From Chloroflexota bacterium (GTDB lineage: Bacteria > Chloroflexota > Anaerolineae > Anaerolineales > Villigracilaceae): a stretch of 64,000 nt of DNA. Positions within the stretch are counted from its first letter, which is position 1, and each line of letters opens with the position of its first letter. This document shows positions 1 through 9,137 of this stretch, in pieces. Both the position numbers and the translations under genes were made by a program. The notes beneath the pieces were generated by a model. The model had not been told where the DNA came from and searched no databases. It saw nothing but the letters and a program-made list of their open reading frames with translations. The stretch lies in assembly GCA_021795965.1 (NCBI GenBank), contig JAJYOU010000001.1:1-64000 (forward strand), written 5' to 3'.

Positions 1-295
1 CATCAAAAGCCGCCACCTGCCGGGCGACGGAAAGCATCTTATCGCCAGCCGTGCGTATCCCGATCATGGTCATGGTGGTGTAACCCATGCGGAGCGGGTT
101 CGTGATGCCCACCACGCGGATCAATCCCAGCTCCTTCAAGCGGTCATACCGGACCCGGATCATCCCAGGCGAAACTTTGAGATGCTTGGCAATCTGGGCA
201 AAGGGCACCCTGCCATCCTGGCGCATGGCTTCGATGATATAGCGGTCAATCTCATCCAACCCTTCGGTATACTGATTATGGTTTATGTTGTCCAT
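1..295 (-). CDS. Lrp/AsnC-family transcriptional regulator (3' end outside window)
   Basis: The minus strand encodes the N-terminal ~98 residues of an Lrp/AsnC regulator and runs off the left edge. After a short lead (LDEIDRYIIEAM) comes the winged helix-turn-helix, with VPFAQIAKHLKVSPGMIRVR as the recognition region, then the linker into the ligand-binding RAM domain (GITNPLRMGYTTMTMIGI). Such proteins bind amino acids or related small molecules and regulate nearby metabolic operons. It follows the terminator of the polyamine/aminotransferase operon, whose first gene is another Lrp protein, so the operon has an Lrp gene at each end. The start at 295 lies six bases after a good -10 box, which suggests a leaderless message. 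Confidence 0.85.
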   Translation of the reverse strand, partial: MDNINHNQYTEGLDEIDRYIIEAMRQDGRVPFAQIAKHLKVSPGMIRVRYDRLKELGLIRVVGITNPLRMGYTTMTMIGIRTAGDKMLSVARQVAAFD

Positions 296-301
296 AAACC
301 T

Positions 302-330
302 ATTCTATGCATATTCTGCATTAAAGTCAA
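302..330 (-). promoter_or_regulatory. sigma70-type promoter of the left-edge Lrp gene
   Basis: On the minus strand TTGACT (330-325) and TAGAAT (307-302) are separated by 17 bases. The ATG of the Lrp gene begins at 295, where transcription would be expected to start, so the transcript is probably leaderless; no Shine-Dalgarno is visible between the -10 box and the ATG. The spacer contains the near-repeat TGCAGAATATGCA, which may be an autoregulatory Lrp site (inference). Confidence 0.65.
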
Positions 331-380
331 CCTTTTAATGATGATTATAATCTTTTCCAGGCTTTTCACTGAATATTCAA

Positions 381-411
381 TTAAAAAGCACAGGCTCGGA
401 TGAGCCTGTGC
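381..411 (-). terminator. rho-independent terminator of the polyamine operon
   Basis: A perfect 10-bp stem (388-397 with 402-411, 4-base loop) is followed on the minus strand by a run of five T and TTAATTG. It lies about 65 bases after the potD stop codon and ends the large minus-strand operon. Confidence 0.85.
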
Positions 412-476
412 CTGTCCAACATTTAAAGCGTGATCAGTGGTCACCCCCTGACTGAAATTGCAGGAAAAACTTATTT

Positions 477-1718
477 CTAATTGCTGCCCTTGATTTCAGT
501 CCAGAGTTTGTCATAGAGGGTGGTGGCGTCGCCAACGTCATCGATGCGGTGGGCCGCACTGACTGCTTCGGCGGGCGGGTTGGTGATGGGCGATTCGTTG
601 AATGGGTTGTAAAGATCAGGCGCATTAGCCTTGGCATAATCCAGGGCAGCCAGATCAGGATTCAGATAGGGGAAATCGCGCAGCATCAGGTAGAACAGAT
701 CGCCCTGCATGGTGTAATTGATCCAGGCATAAGCGGCATCCAGATGAGGGGCGTTGGCGGGGATGGCGTAATTGTCCTGCCAGATGACCGCACCTTCGGT
801 GGGATAGACGAACTTGAAGGCAGGATTTTCCTGCTGAGCGGTGTAGGCTTCACCCGTCCAGACGATGCCCAGGTCGGCATCTCCGGCGATGAGCGCGGTT
901 TTAGGGCTGTTGCTGTCAAAGAGTTTCACGCCGGGGATCAATTTGGCAAGTTTTGCCTTGGCTTGATCGAGTTGGGCAGAATCCTTGGTATTGACATCAA
1001 ACCCCAGGGTCAGGAGGGTCATGCCAATAACCACTCTCGAATCATCCAGCAGGACAATTTTGCCGGCGTATTCCGGGTTCCAGAGATCGGCGTAGGAAGT
1101 GGGTGGAGTCTTGACCTTTTCTGAGTTGTAAATGATCGCATCCAACCCGCCTTCGTAGGGGATGGTGTAAATGTTGCCCGGGTCAAAGGGCTGGTTCATG
1201 TACTTGGGATCCATGTTCTTCAAAATGGTCAGTTTGCTGTTGTCCAACTTTTGCAGCAAGCCTTTGCGGATCATGAGGCTGACGATGTAATCTGTCGGCT
1301 GGATGAGATCATAGCTGGTGCTGCCAGAGGAAATCTTTGCATACATTTCCTCGTTGCTGGAATATTCGTCATGGTTGATGGTGATGCCGTAGACTTTTTC
1401 GAAGCATTCCTTCCATTCGGTGGGAATGTATTCCGTCCAGACGAAGAGGTTGAATTCCTTGGAGGTCACGTCCATGCGCGGGTTGGGCTGCGGGCAGACA
1501 AATCCGGAGGAAGTGGTGAATTGTTCGACAGCCGGGGCGCTGGTTGGAGCGGTGGTCGCTTCAACGGCGGCGGGAGCGGTGGTCGCTTCAACGGCAGCTG
1601 GCGCTGTGGTGGGGTTTTGCACAGCCGGTGCGGCTGTGGGCGCTCCTCCACAGGAGGCTAATAAACTACTCAAAATTACAACGGTGATGAGCAATTTCCA
1701 GAATAACGGTTGTTTCAT
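477..1718 (-). CDS. potD: Spermidine/putrescine ABC transporter substrate-binding lipoprotein
   Basis: 413 residues. A lipoprotein signal ends in L-A-S-C with Cys23 as the predicted lipidated residue. An Ala/Pro/Thr-rich low-complexity linker (about 24-65) follows, partly built from a 9-residue repeat. The rest is a periplasmic-binding-protein fold of the PotD/PotF type (FNLFVWTEYIP, YAKISSGSTSYDLIQPTDY, then DNYAIPANAPHLDAAYAWINY near the end). It would capture polyamines outside the membrane for PotABC. It is the last gene of the pot set, 65 bases after potC, with its own AAAGGAGA site. The exact ligand (putrescine, spermidine or an analogue) cannot be read from sequence. The ABC-type arrangement and fold are clear. 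Confidence 0.92.
   Translation of the reverse strand: MKQPLFWKLLITVVILSSLLASCGGAPTAAPAVQNPTTAPAAVEATTAPAAVEATTAPTSAPAVEQFTTSSGFVCPQPNPRMDVTSKEFNLFVWTEYIPTEWKECFEKVYGITINHDEYSSNEEMYAKISSGSTSYDLIQPTDYIVSLMIRKGLLQKLDNSKLTILKNMDPKYMNQPFDPGNIYTIPYEGGLDAIIYNSEKVKTPPTSYADLWNPEYAGKIVLLDDSRVVIGMTLLTLGFDVNTKDSAQLDQAKAKLAKLIPGVKLFDSNSPKTALIAGDADLGIVWTGEAYTAQQENPAFKFVYPTEGAVIWQDNYAIPANAPHLDAAYAWINYTMQGDLFYLMLRDFPYLNPDLAALDYAKANAPDLYNPFNESPITNPPAEAVSAAHRIDDVGDATTLYDKLWTEIKGSN
1546..1599 (-). repeat. two 27-bp tandem repeats in the PotD linker
   Basis: Two nearly identical 27-base units (starting at 1546 and 1573) encode the linker nonapeptide APAAVEATT twice. The repeat keeps frame and lies only in the flexible segment between lipid anchor and binding domain, so copy-number change would alter tether length, not the fold. 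Confidence 0.7.
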
Positions 1719-1783
1719 TTTATTCTCCTTTGGTATGAAACAAAATTGAAGCCCAATTTGACCCTGCGGGCAAAATACACGAA

Positions 1784-2686
1784 TTATTTCCAGGCTTTCT
1801 GGCTGCGACTCTCACGACCCTGCAGCCACTGCAGCGCCAGGACCACGGTAAACACCACCAGGATCCAGACGGTGGAGAGCGCGTTCACCTGCGGAGTGAT
1901 GATTTTTCGCAGCAAACCGAAGACATAGATTGGAAGGGTGGTCGAACCCGGACCATTGGTAAAAAAGGTGATGACGAAATCATCCAGCGAAAGGGTGAAA
2001 GCCATCAGGGCGCCTGAGAGCACACCCGGCATGAGCATGGGCAGGGTGACGCGCCAGAAGGTGACCAATTCATTCGCCCCCAGGTCCATGGCAGCTTCTT
2101 CAAAGGATTTATCGAAACCCTGCAAACGTGCTCGGACCACCATGGTCACAAATGGAATGCTGAAAGTGATATGGGAAACGATCACCGTCGCCAAGCCCAT
2201 GCCGAGACGGGCTGAGCCGGTCAGGTTCAAGACGTTATTGAAGAAGGTGAAAAGCTGGCTGAAGAGAGTCAGAATCCCGATGCCCATGACGATTTCAGGA
2301 ATGACGATGGGGATGTAGAGCGATAATTCCGAAAACGCTTTCAGCCTGAAATTGTAGCGCTGCAAAGCCAGGGCAGCCATGGTGCCGATGACCGTGGCGC
2401 TGATTGTGGATGTAAACGCGATAGTTAATGTATTGCGGGCAGCGTTCATGACCTCCCGGTTTTTTGCCAGTTCACAAAACCAGTGGAATGGACCGCAGGG
2501 ACTCTGGACGACGGTGGTGCCGCTCATCTGGAGCGGACCAAACTGGGTGATGAACCCGGCGAAAACAATGTTCGTGCGGGAGGCGTTGAAGGAATAGGTG
2601 ATCAGGACGATGATAGGCGCATACAGGAAGAAATAGACCAGGAACGTCATGACCTTGACGAAGAGAGAGCGGCGGTAAGGGTTCAT
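1784..2686 (-). CDS. potC: Polyamine ABC transporter permease, PotC type
   Basis: 300 residues with six hydrophobic segments starting near residue 10 ([20 protein letters not shown]). The binding-protein-dependent permease signature is visible around [23 protein letters not shown], the EAA loop that contacts the PotA ATPase. It forms the transmembrane channel with PotB. Its ATG overlaps the potB stop codon (ATGA), which indicates translational coupling. It has an extra extracytoplasmic loop after the first segment (about residues 40-75) compared with short PotC proteins. Confidence 0.92.
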   Translation of the reverse strand: MNPYRRSLFVKVMTFLVYFFLYAPIIVLITYSFNASRTNIVFAGFITQFGPLQMSGTTVVQSPCGPFHWFCELAKNREVMNAARNTLTIAFTSTISATVIGTMAALALQRYNFRLKAFSELSLYIPIVIPEIVMGIGILTLFSQLFTFFNNVLNLTGSARLGMGLATVIVSHITFSIPFVTMVVRARLQGFDKSFEEAAMDLGANELVTFWRVTLPMLMPGVLSGALMAFTLSLDDFVITFFTNGPGSTTLPIYVFGLLRKIITPQVNALSTVWILVVFTVVLALQWLQGRESRSQKAWK

Positions 2687-3606
2687 ACGGCGATAATCTC
2701 CTCACCGAAGCCAAATTTCCGGGTGTAAAAGTAGGTCACGATCAGGGTCATCACCATCAGGATGAGGGATGCCGCGCTGCCAAAGGTTGGGTCGCGCGCA
2801 TCCAGGAATTGCCGCTGGATGAGGTTGCCCACCAGCATCACTTTTTGACCGCCGAGGATATCGGAAACAATGAAAGTACCCATGACCGGGATAAAGACCA
2901 GGATCGTACCGGCGACCACCCCCGGCATGGAGAGCGGCAGGGTCACCCTGAAGATGGTGCGGAGCGGATTGGCGCCCAAATCTGCTGCGGCTTCGTAAAG
3001 CGAGTTATCAATTTTCTCGAGCGATGTATAAATCGGCAGGATCATGAAGGGCAGGAACTCGTAAACCATGCCCACCAGGACCGCCCCGGGAGTGTATAAC
3101 ATGTCGAATGGGGTAAACGGGATGTGAAAGAGACCTGCGAACGCCCCGAGCAGCCCATTTAAAACGCCCTGCGTGCGCAGGATCATCATCCAGGCATAAA
3201 CGCGGATGACGAAATTGGTCCAAAGCGGGACGAGCACCATGAAGAGGAAGGTTGTGCGGCGCTTTGGGGTTGACCGGGCGATGAAATAAGCCAGGGGATA
3301 AGCCAGCAGGATGACCAATACGGTTGTTTCCAAAGCCAGCCAGAACGAGCGGACGGTAATATCGACATAGAGGGGATCGAAACAGGAGGCGGCACCATTC
3401 GTGCAGGTGGTTGAATATCCGAACAGGCGGGCATAATTATCGAGGGTGAAGGTGTAAATGACCCCGCCATCCGCGCTGCGCCTGCCAAAGCTGACCACCG
3501 TCGTCAGGATCAAAGGGATGATCAGGAGACCCACCATGAAGAGCAGCGTGGGGAGGATCAGGATCAGTCCCTGGATATTTTGATTTTCTCGTAATTTTTG
3601 CAACAT
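2683..3606 (-). CDS. potB: Polyamine ABC transporter permease, PotB type
   Basis: 307 residues, six predicted membrane segments. The EAA loop reads [26 protein letters not shown]. It follows potA by nine bases with a GGAG site and overlaps potC by four bases. The segment [20 protein letters not shown] and the Cys-containing loop ([11 protein letters not shown]) are predicted extracytoplasmic. Partner of PotC in the importer. No oddities seen. Confidence 0.92.
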   Translation of the reverse strand: MLQKLRENQNIQGLILILPTLLFMVGLLIIPLILTTVVSFGRRSADGGVIYTFTLDNYARLFGYSTTCTNGAASCFDPLYVDITVRSFWLALETTVLVILLAYPLAYFIARSTPKRRTTFLFMVLVPLWTNFVIRVYAWMMILRTQGVLNGLLGAFAGLFHIPFTPFDMLYTPGAVLVGMVYEFLPFMILPIYTSLEKIDNSLYEAAADLGANPLRTIFRVTLPLSMPGVVAGTILVFIPVMGTFIVSDILGGQKVMLVGNLIQRQFLDARDPTFGSAASLILMVMTLIVTYFYTRKFGFGEEIIAV

Positions 3607-3615
3607 GTTCTTCTC

Positions 3616-4725
3616 CTATTCCCCTGGAAGAACGAGGATATTTTCAGGCATGATGGAAACCCAGGCGGTCTGCGTGCCCTGGTGATATGCCCTGGGGTCG
3701 AGGGTGGAGATATGGTTCTGCTCCCAAACCTTGAGTTTGACCCCGTTTAAATCCACTTCCAGGCGGGTGTCGGAGCCGATGTAGGCGGCATTTCTTACGA
3801 TGACTTCAAAACAATTCTGGTTGAGCTGCGGAGTTTCGACGAGGCGGATCTTTTCAGGACGGATGGACAGGACCACCGGGTCGCCCACCTTGTATTCCTG
3901 GCGCGCGACGCCGGTCAAGGTGGAATTCACCCGGGGAACCTGGACCCTGACGGTGCCATCCCCGCTGGATTGGACGACACCCTCGAGGAAATTTGTTTCG
4001 CCGATAAAATCTGCCACAAATTTACAATTCGGTCGCTCGTAAATTTCCACGGGAGCGCCAAACTGCATGACTTTGCCCAGGCTCATGACCGCAATCCGGT
4101 CGGACATGGTCAAAGCTTCTTCCTGGTCGTGGGTTACAAAAATGAAGGTGATCCCGACCTCGCGTTGGAGGGATTTCAGCTCCAGCTGCATTTCCTTGCG
4201 CAGTTTCAAATCCAGCGCGCCGAGCGGTTCATCCAGCAGAAGAACCGTGGGGAGTTTGACGAGCGCCCTTGCCAAGGCAACCCGCTGCTGCTGACCGCCG
4301 GAGAGCTGGCGGGGAGAGCGCCTTTCCATCCCGTTCAACTTGACCATTTCCAGCACTTTTCCAACCCGGCTCTTGATTTCCTCGTTGGAAGTTTTTTCCA
4401 TTTCCAGACCGAAGGCAACATTCTGGAAAACGGTCATGTGCTGGAAAAGCGCGTAACTCTGGAACACGGTATTGACTGGTCGCTGAAAAGGAGGTTTGCG
4501 ACCCTGCCCCTGGTCACCGATGTAGACCTCGCCGCTGGTTGGCCATTCAAAACCCGCGATCATCCGGAGGGTGGTGGTTTTTCCGCAGCCGGAGGAACCC
4601 AGCAGCGAAAAGAACTCTCCATTCTTAATTTGCATATCGACATGATCTACTGCATTGACGTAACCCCCTTCGGGCGTGGGAAAGGTTTTTACTACGTCCC
4701 GCAATTCAACAGCAAAATCGGGCAT
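3616..4725 (-). CDS. potA: Polyamine ABC transporter ATP-binding protein
   Basis: 369 residues. Walker A GSSGCGKTT at 43-51, Q-loop near residue 89, signature LSGGQ at 141-145, Walker B VLLLDEP at 161-167, H-loop in FVTHDQEEAL. The C-terminal ~110 residues form the TOBE/OB domain typical of PotA/MalK (SIRPEKIRLVE). It energises PotBC in the cytoplasm. A GGAGAT ribosome site precedes the ATG. It is preceded by the putrescine-type aminotransferase, linking uptake with catabolism in one transcript. Confidence 0.94.
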   Translation of the reverse strand: MPDFAVELRDVVKTFPTPEGGYVNAVDHVDMQIKNGEFFSLLGSSGCGKTTTLRMIAGFEWPTSGEVYIGDQGQGRKPPFQRPVNTVFQSYALFQHMTVFQNVAFGLEMEKTSNEEIKSRVGKVLEMVKLNGMERRSPRQLSGGQQQRVALARALVKLPTVLLLDEPLGALDLKLRKEMQLELKSLQREVGITFIFVTHDQEEALTMSDRIAVMSLGKVMQFGAPVEIYERPNCKFVADFIGETNFLEGVVQSSGDGTVRVQVPRVNSTLTGVARQEYKVGDPVVLSIRPEKIRLVETPQLNQNCFEVIVRNAAYIGSDTRLEVDLNGVKLKVWEQNHISTLDPRAYHQGTQTAWVSIMPENILVLPGE

Positions 4726-4810
4726 GCCAAATCTCCTCTACATTTTTTTGCTCATTTTGATGATCAAGAGAAAAAGATTTCATCAAAATTGTCATCACCA
4801 CAACCTTGAG

Positions 4811-6172
4811 TTAGAGCGTTTTTGCCACCTCTTCCACCGTATCTGACAACCTGTTCAAACCTTCGTCGATTTCCTGGTACGTGATCACGAGCGGCGGTTC
4901 GATCCGGATGGTCTGGGCGCTCGTCAGGGTGCCCGCCACCACCACTCCCCGTTTGAACATGCCTGCCGCCACTTTGTAGCCAATTTCGGGGGATTGGAAG
5001 TGCTGCCCGATCAAAAGGCCCTTGCCGGTGACGCTTTTGTAAACGGAGGGATACCGGGCTGCCAGCTCGAGCAATTTTGGCATCATGTAAGCACCTTTTT
5101 CAGCAGCCTGGAGGGGAAGATTTTCCCGCAGGGTGACGTTGATCGCGGCGATGGCGGCAGAGCAGGCCAGGGCTCCGCCGCCGGTGGTGGTGGTGTGCAT
5201 GAAAGGATTGGGATACATCATGGGCTTGAAAATTTCTTCAGTGGTGCAGACGGCGCTAACCGGCATGACCCCGCCGCCGAGAGCCTTGGCGGAAGTGAGA
5301 ATATCGGGGGTGACATTCCAATGATCGACGCCCCACAATTTCCCCGTCCGCCCGAGACCGGTTTGAACTTCATCAGCAATCAGCAGCGTGCCGTATTTTT
5401 GCGTCGCGGCGCGGATGCGAGGCCAGAAATCATCCGGCGGGACAATCGCGCCGGCTTCGCCCTGGATGGGTTCAAAGATGACCCCGGCGACGCCAATTCC
5501 AACTTTTTCACAAATTTCAAGCTGTTTTTCAACCGCGTCGGCATCCCCAAAGGGGACATGATAGACCTGACCGCCGTACAGGGTTCCGAGCGGCTGGCGA
5601 TAATCAGATTTGCCCATCAGCGAAAGCGAACCCATGGTTTTGCCGTGGAAAGCTTTGACCGCCACGATAAAAGCAGATTTTCCTGTGTAGAGCTTGGCAA
5701 TTTTGATGGCAGCTTCAACCGCCTCGGTGCCGCTGGCGGCGAACCATGAATAGGATAAATTGCCGGGGGTGACATCCGCCATCAGGCGCGCCAGGACGCC
5801 GCGTAAAGGATCGATCAGTTCCTGCGAAGGCATGGGAGTGCGCATCAATTGAGCCTGGACCGCAGCCACAACTTCCGGGTGCGCCCAACCATGACTCATC
5901 ATGCCGTAACCGCCGAGGAAATCAATATACTTTCTTCCAAGGACGTCTTCAAACTCTGCACCACGCCCGGTCCATTCCACCGCCGCCCATTGACCGGATT
6001 CTGTGACTGATTTGCGGTATTCGAGCCAGTTGCGGTTGAAATAATTCGCAAAATTATCTTTCGATTCGTCAATGATCCACCTGGCTGTTTCCGTGTCAGG
6101 CAAGCCGGGTTTCTTAATCAAATCCAGCCATTTTTCAGCATAATTCATCGCGTGGTTCAGATCTCTTGCCAT
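4811..6172 (-). CDS. Class-III aminotransferase, putrescine aminotransferase type
   Basis: 453 residues, PLP-dependent class III. The N-terminal region resembles putrescine aminotransferase (PatA/YgjG): FLEYRKSV is matched by WLEYRKSVTESGQWAAVEW. Further landmarks are SGTEAVEAAIKIAK (phosphate binding), FEPIQGEAG, IADEVQTGLGRTG (PLP Asp) and SAKALGGGVMP, where the Lys is the Schiff-base residue. The expected reaction is putrescine + 2-oxoglutarate or pyruvate to 4-aminobutanal + amino acid. Its place directly before potABCD supports polyamine use. Substrate is inferred from similarity and context; another diamine or omega-amino acid is possible. Confidence 0.82.
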   Translation of the reverse strand: MARDLNHAMNYAEKWLDLIKKPGLPDTETARWIIDESKDNFANYFNRNWLEYRKSVTESGQWAAVEWTGRGAEFEDVLGRKYIDFLGGYGMMSHGWAHPEVVAAVQAQLMRTPMPSQELIDPLRGVLARLMADVTPGNLSYSWFAASGTEAVEAAIKIAKLYTGKSAFIVAVKAFHGKTMGSLSLMGKSDYRQPLGTLYGGQVYHVPFGDADAVEKQLEICEKVGIGVAGVIFEPIQGEAGAIVPPDDFWPRIRAATQKYGTLLIADEVQTGLGRTGKLWGVDHWNVTPDILTSAKALGGGVMPVSAVCTTEEIFKPMMYPNPFMHTTTTGGGALACSAAIAAINVTLRENLPLQAAEKGAYMMPKLLELAARYPSVYKSVTGKGLLIGQHFQSPEIGYKVAAGMFKRGVVVAGTLTSAQTIRIEPPLVITYQEIDEGLNRLSDTVEEVAKTL

Positions 6173-6219
6173 AAATTCTCCATCTCTTTAAAAAACCAGC
6201 TCCAAGGGTGGAAACAAAA

Positions 6220-7689
6220 TTAAAATTGTCGAGACCAATCTTTTGGCCAGCGTTCGACGACGACTTTCTTCTGGGTGAAGAACTCAACCGCATCCATCGC
6301 CTGACCGTGATTATCGCCAAAGAATGAATCTTTCCAGCCCGAGAAGGGGAAGAAAGCCATTGGCGCGGCGACGCCGATATTGATCCCAATGTTGCCCGCC
6401 TGGACTTCGGAGCGGAATTTGCGCGCAGCCGCGCCGCTGGAGGTAAAGAGGCTGGCTTGATTGCCGTACTGACCAGCGTTTGCCAGCGCTATGGCTTCAT
6501 CGAGGGTGTTGGCATGCATCAGGCTGAGAACGGGTCCAAAAATTTCAGTGCGGTGAATTTCGCTGCCAGGGTTGACATCTGCCAGGATGGTCGGGCGCAC
6601 AAACGCGCCATTTTCGTAACCCTGGATTTTCGTATTCCGTCCATCCACCGGGACGGAAGCCCCGTCGCTGATTCCCTTGCCGATCAATTGTTCCACCCGG
6701 GCTTTGCGCGAGCTGGTGATGACTGGTCCCATCTGAACGCCGTCATCCAGACCATAACCAACCTTGCGGGTTGCGGCGGCATCGCAGATCATTTCCATGA
6801 AAGAGCTGCGCGCTTCCCCAACCGTAACCGCCCAGGAAACCGCCAGGCAGCGCTGCCCGGCGCAGCCAAAGGCTGAATCGGCGATGATGCGGGTTGCCAT
6901 TTCCATATCTGCATCGGGCAGGATGATGACGGGGTTCTTTGCCCCGCCCTGAGCCTGGACCCGTTTGCCATTCTCGGCAGAGCGGCGGTAAATGTATTTG
7001 GCGGTGGAAGTGGAGCCGACAAAGGTGACGGCGCGGATGGCGGGATGGTCCAAAATTCCATCGACCGCATCCTTGCCGCCGTGAACCATGTTGACCACAC
7101 CCTTGGGCAGACCGAGCTGATCGAGCAGGCGGTAAATGACCATCATGGTCATCGGGACGCGCTCGGAGGGTTTAAGGACATAAGTATTCCCGGTGGCGAG
7201 GACATAAGGCAGGTACCAGAAAGGGATCATGCCGGGGAAATTGAAGGGAGCCACCGTGGCGCAGACCCCGACGGGCTGGCGCAGCATGATTTCATCGATC
7301 CCAGGGGCAATATCTTCGCTGATTTCGCCCTTGCTCATCATGGGAATGCCGCAGGCAACTTCCACATTTTCAATGGCGCGGCGCATTTCGGCGCGGGATT
7401 CCTCGAGGGTTTTTCCACATTCGAGCGTGATGGTGCGGGAAATCTCATCCAGGTTATCTTCCAGTAAGAATTTCAATTTAAACAGGTATTGAATACGATC
7501 CTGCGCCGGCACTTTTCGCCAGGTTTCAAAAGCCTGGGAGGCTGCCCGGGCGGCTTGATCGATATCGTCGCGACCGCAAAGAGGGGTTCGCGCTTCGACT
7601 TCCCCGGTTCCGGGGTTGATCACATCCAAGTACTCGGTAATTTTCGGTTCCACCCATTCCCCGTTGATATAGTTCGCAATTTTCATCAT
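6220..7689 (-). CDS. mmsA: CoA-acylating (methyl)malonate-semialdehyde dehydrogenase
   Basis: 489 residues, aldehyde dehydrogenase superfamily. Landmarks are [30 protein letters not shown] (cut here for length) and the active-site segment [12 protein letters not shown] with the catalytic Cys, both typical of MmsA/IolA rather than general ALDH. The family converts malonate semialdehyde to acetyl-CoA and methylmalonate semialdehyde to propionyl-CoA with NAD and CoA. Lying between omega-aminotransferases, it would take up the semialdehyde made from beta-alanine. Two adjacent ATGs (7689 and 7686) make the start ambiguous by one codon. Confidence 0.88.
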   Translation of the reverse strand: MMKIANYINGEWVEPKITEYLDVINPGTGEVEARTPLCGRDDIDQAARAASQAFETWRKVPAQDRIQYLFKLKFLLEDNLDEISRTITLECGKTLEESRAEMRRAIENVEVACGIPMMSKGEISEDIAPGIDEIMLRQPVGVCATVAPFNFPGMIPFWYLPYVLATGNTYVLKPSERVPMTMMVIYRLLDQLGLPKGVVNMVHGGKDAVDGILDHPAIRAVTFVGSTSTAKYIYRRSAENGKRVQAQGGAKNPVIILPDADMEMATRIIADSAFGCAGQRCLAVSWAVTVGEARSSFMEMICDAAATRKVGYGLDDGVQMGPVITSSRKARVEQLIGKGISDGASVPVDGRNTKIQGYENGAFVRPTILADVNPGSEIHRTEIFGPVLSLMHANTLDEAIALANAGQYGNQASLFTSSGAAARKFRSEVQAGNIGINIGVAAPMAFFPFSGWKDSFFGDNHGQAMDAVEFFTQKKVVVERWPKDWSRQF

Positions 7690-7765
7690 ATTATTTTTTC
7701 ACTTTCTTCCCAGATAAGGATTTAGAAGACTGCACTGTGGCAGTGATCATAAGGTTGGGTACTGA

Positions 7766-9091
7766 TCAGTGGATGTTTGCATCCGCAATTTCAAGCGCTT
7801 TTTCCACAATGGACAGCCCTTCATCGAGCTGCTCGCGGGTAATCGAGAGCGGTGGAACCACGAAAAGGATGCTGCCCATGCTGTTCGCCATGATAAAGGT
7901 GAAGAGACCGTTCTGCCGCAGGAATTTCCCAACTTCTGCCATGACCGCGGCGGGCATGATTTCCTTCGAATCGCGGTTTGCTACGATCTCGAGCGCGGAG
8001 AAGAGACCGATGTACCGGGCATCACCGACGGAGGCATGTCGATTTTTGATGCCTTCAAGCGCCTTGCCCAGGTATTTGCCGAGATGGGCGGCATTCTCGA
8101 TGAGGTGATCTTCCTCGTAAACTTCGATCGTGGCGAGCGCCGCCGCACAAGCCAGCGCATGCCCGTTATAAGTCAGACCAGCATAGAGGTACTTGTCGTC
8201 GAAATATTTTGCAATTTTTTCTGAAACAATCACCGCTCCAAGCGGGACATACCCGCTGGTGATACCCTTGGCAGTGGTGATGATATCGGGGGTGACGCCC
8301 CAGTTATCCACCGCGAACCACTTCCCGGTCCGGCCCCAGCCGCTCATGACTTCATCGGAGATGAGCAGGATGCCGTATTTGTCGCAAATCTCGCGCACAC
8401 GCGGCCAGTAATCATCCGGAGGCACGATTAAACCATTGGAACCGACGACCCCCTCCATAATGATCGCGGCAATTTTATCGGGACCTTCGTAGCGAATGAC
8501 CTCTTCGAGGTGGCTGATGCACTCACGCTGGCAGGTTTCGGGCTTCTGACCGAATGGACAGCGGTAGCAGAACGGATCCAGGAAGTGGACCCCGCCCGGC
8601 ATGGCTGGTTCAACCGCCAGGCGGCGATAGTCGCCGGTGAGGGCGATCGAGCCGTGGGTGGCGCCGTGGTAGGAGCGGTAGCGAGCCAGGATTTTGTGCC
8701 GCCCGGTGTAGAACCTGGCGATCTTGATCGCGTTTTCGTTGGCTTCTGCGCCGCCGAGGGCGAAAAACGTCTTTTTGAGGTCGCCGGGGGTTACTTCTGC
8801 AAGTTTTTTACCGAGCAGTCCGCGCACGTCGGTGGCGTTGCCGGGATGGACAAAACATAATTTTCCCGCCTGGTCCTGGATGGCTTTGACGACTTTTGGG
8901 TGCTGGTGACCAATGTTGGTGTTCATGAGCTGGGAGGAAAAATCAATGTAGCGTTTACCGTCGCTATCCCAAAAATAAATTCCTTCCGCATGATCGACCG
9001 GGATCGGGTTGACCTGTCCCTGGACAGACCAGGAAAAGAATGTAAATTCCCGGTTCATATTGACAATTTCCTGCGCGGTTAATTCCGACAT
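7766..9091 (-). CDS. Class-III omega-aminotransferase (beta-alanine/taurine type)
   Basis: 441 residues. The N-terminal FFSWSVQGQVNPIPVDHAEG and the insertion DPFCYRCPFGQKPETCQREC are typical of class-III enzymes acting on taurine, beta-alanine or similar omega-amines. The PLP Lys is in TTAKGITSGYVPLG; DEVMSGWGRTGKW carries the PLP-pyridine Asp. An AAGGAG site precedes the ATG. Next to mmsA, the simplest reading is beta-alanine to malonate semialdehyde, then acetyl-CoA. Taurine as substrate cannot be excluded and would give sulfoacetaldehyde. The four-Cys insertion (about 175-190) may bind metal or be purely structural. Confidence 0.8.
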   Translation of the reverse strand: MSELTAQEIVNMNREFTFFSWSVQGQVNPIPVDHAEGIYFWDSDGKRYIDFSSQLMNTNIGHQHPKVVKAIQDQAGKLCFVHPGNATDVRGLLGKKLAEVTPGDLKKTFFALGGAEANENAIKIARFYTGRHKILARYRSYHGATHGSIALTGDYRRLAVEPAMPGGVHFLDPFCYRCPFGQKPETCQRECISHLEEVIRYEGPDKIAAIIMEGVVGSNGLIVPPDDYWPRVREICDKYGILLISDEVMSGWGRTGKWFAVDNWGVTPDIITTAKGITSGYVPLGAVIVSEKIAKYFDDKYLYAGLTYNGHALACAAALATIEVYEEDHLIENAAHLGKYLGKALEGIKNRHASVGDARYIGLFSALEIVANRDSKEIMPAAVMAEVGKFLRQNGLFTFIMANSMGSILFVVPPLSITREQLDEGLSIVEKALEIADANIH

Positions 9092-9137
9092 ACAACTCTC
9101 CTTAAAGTGTGATGGGGTGAAATGCTGAATTATTTCA

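Noticed and set aside
549-1124. Long plus-strand open frame opposite potD
   Set aside because: It is the antisense shadow of a well-supported gene, has no ribosome site and its protein has no recognisable features. The same holds for many opposite-strand frames across the window.
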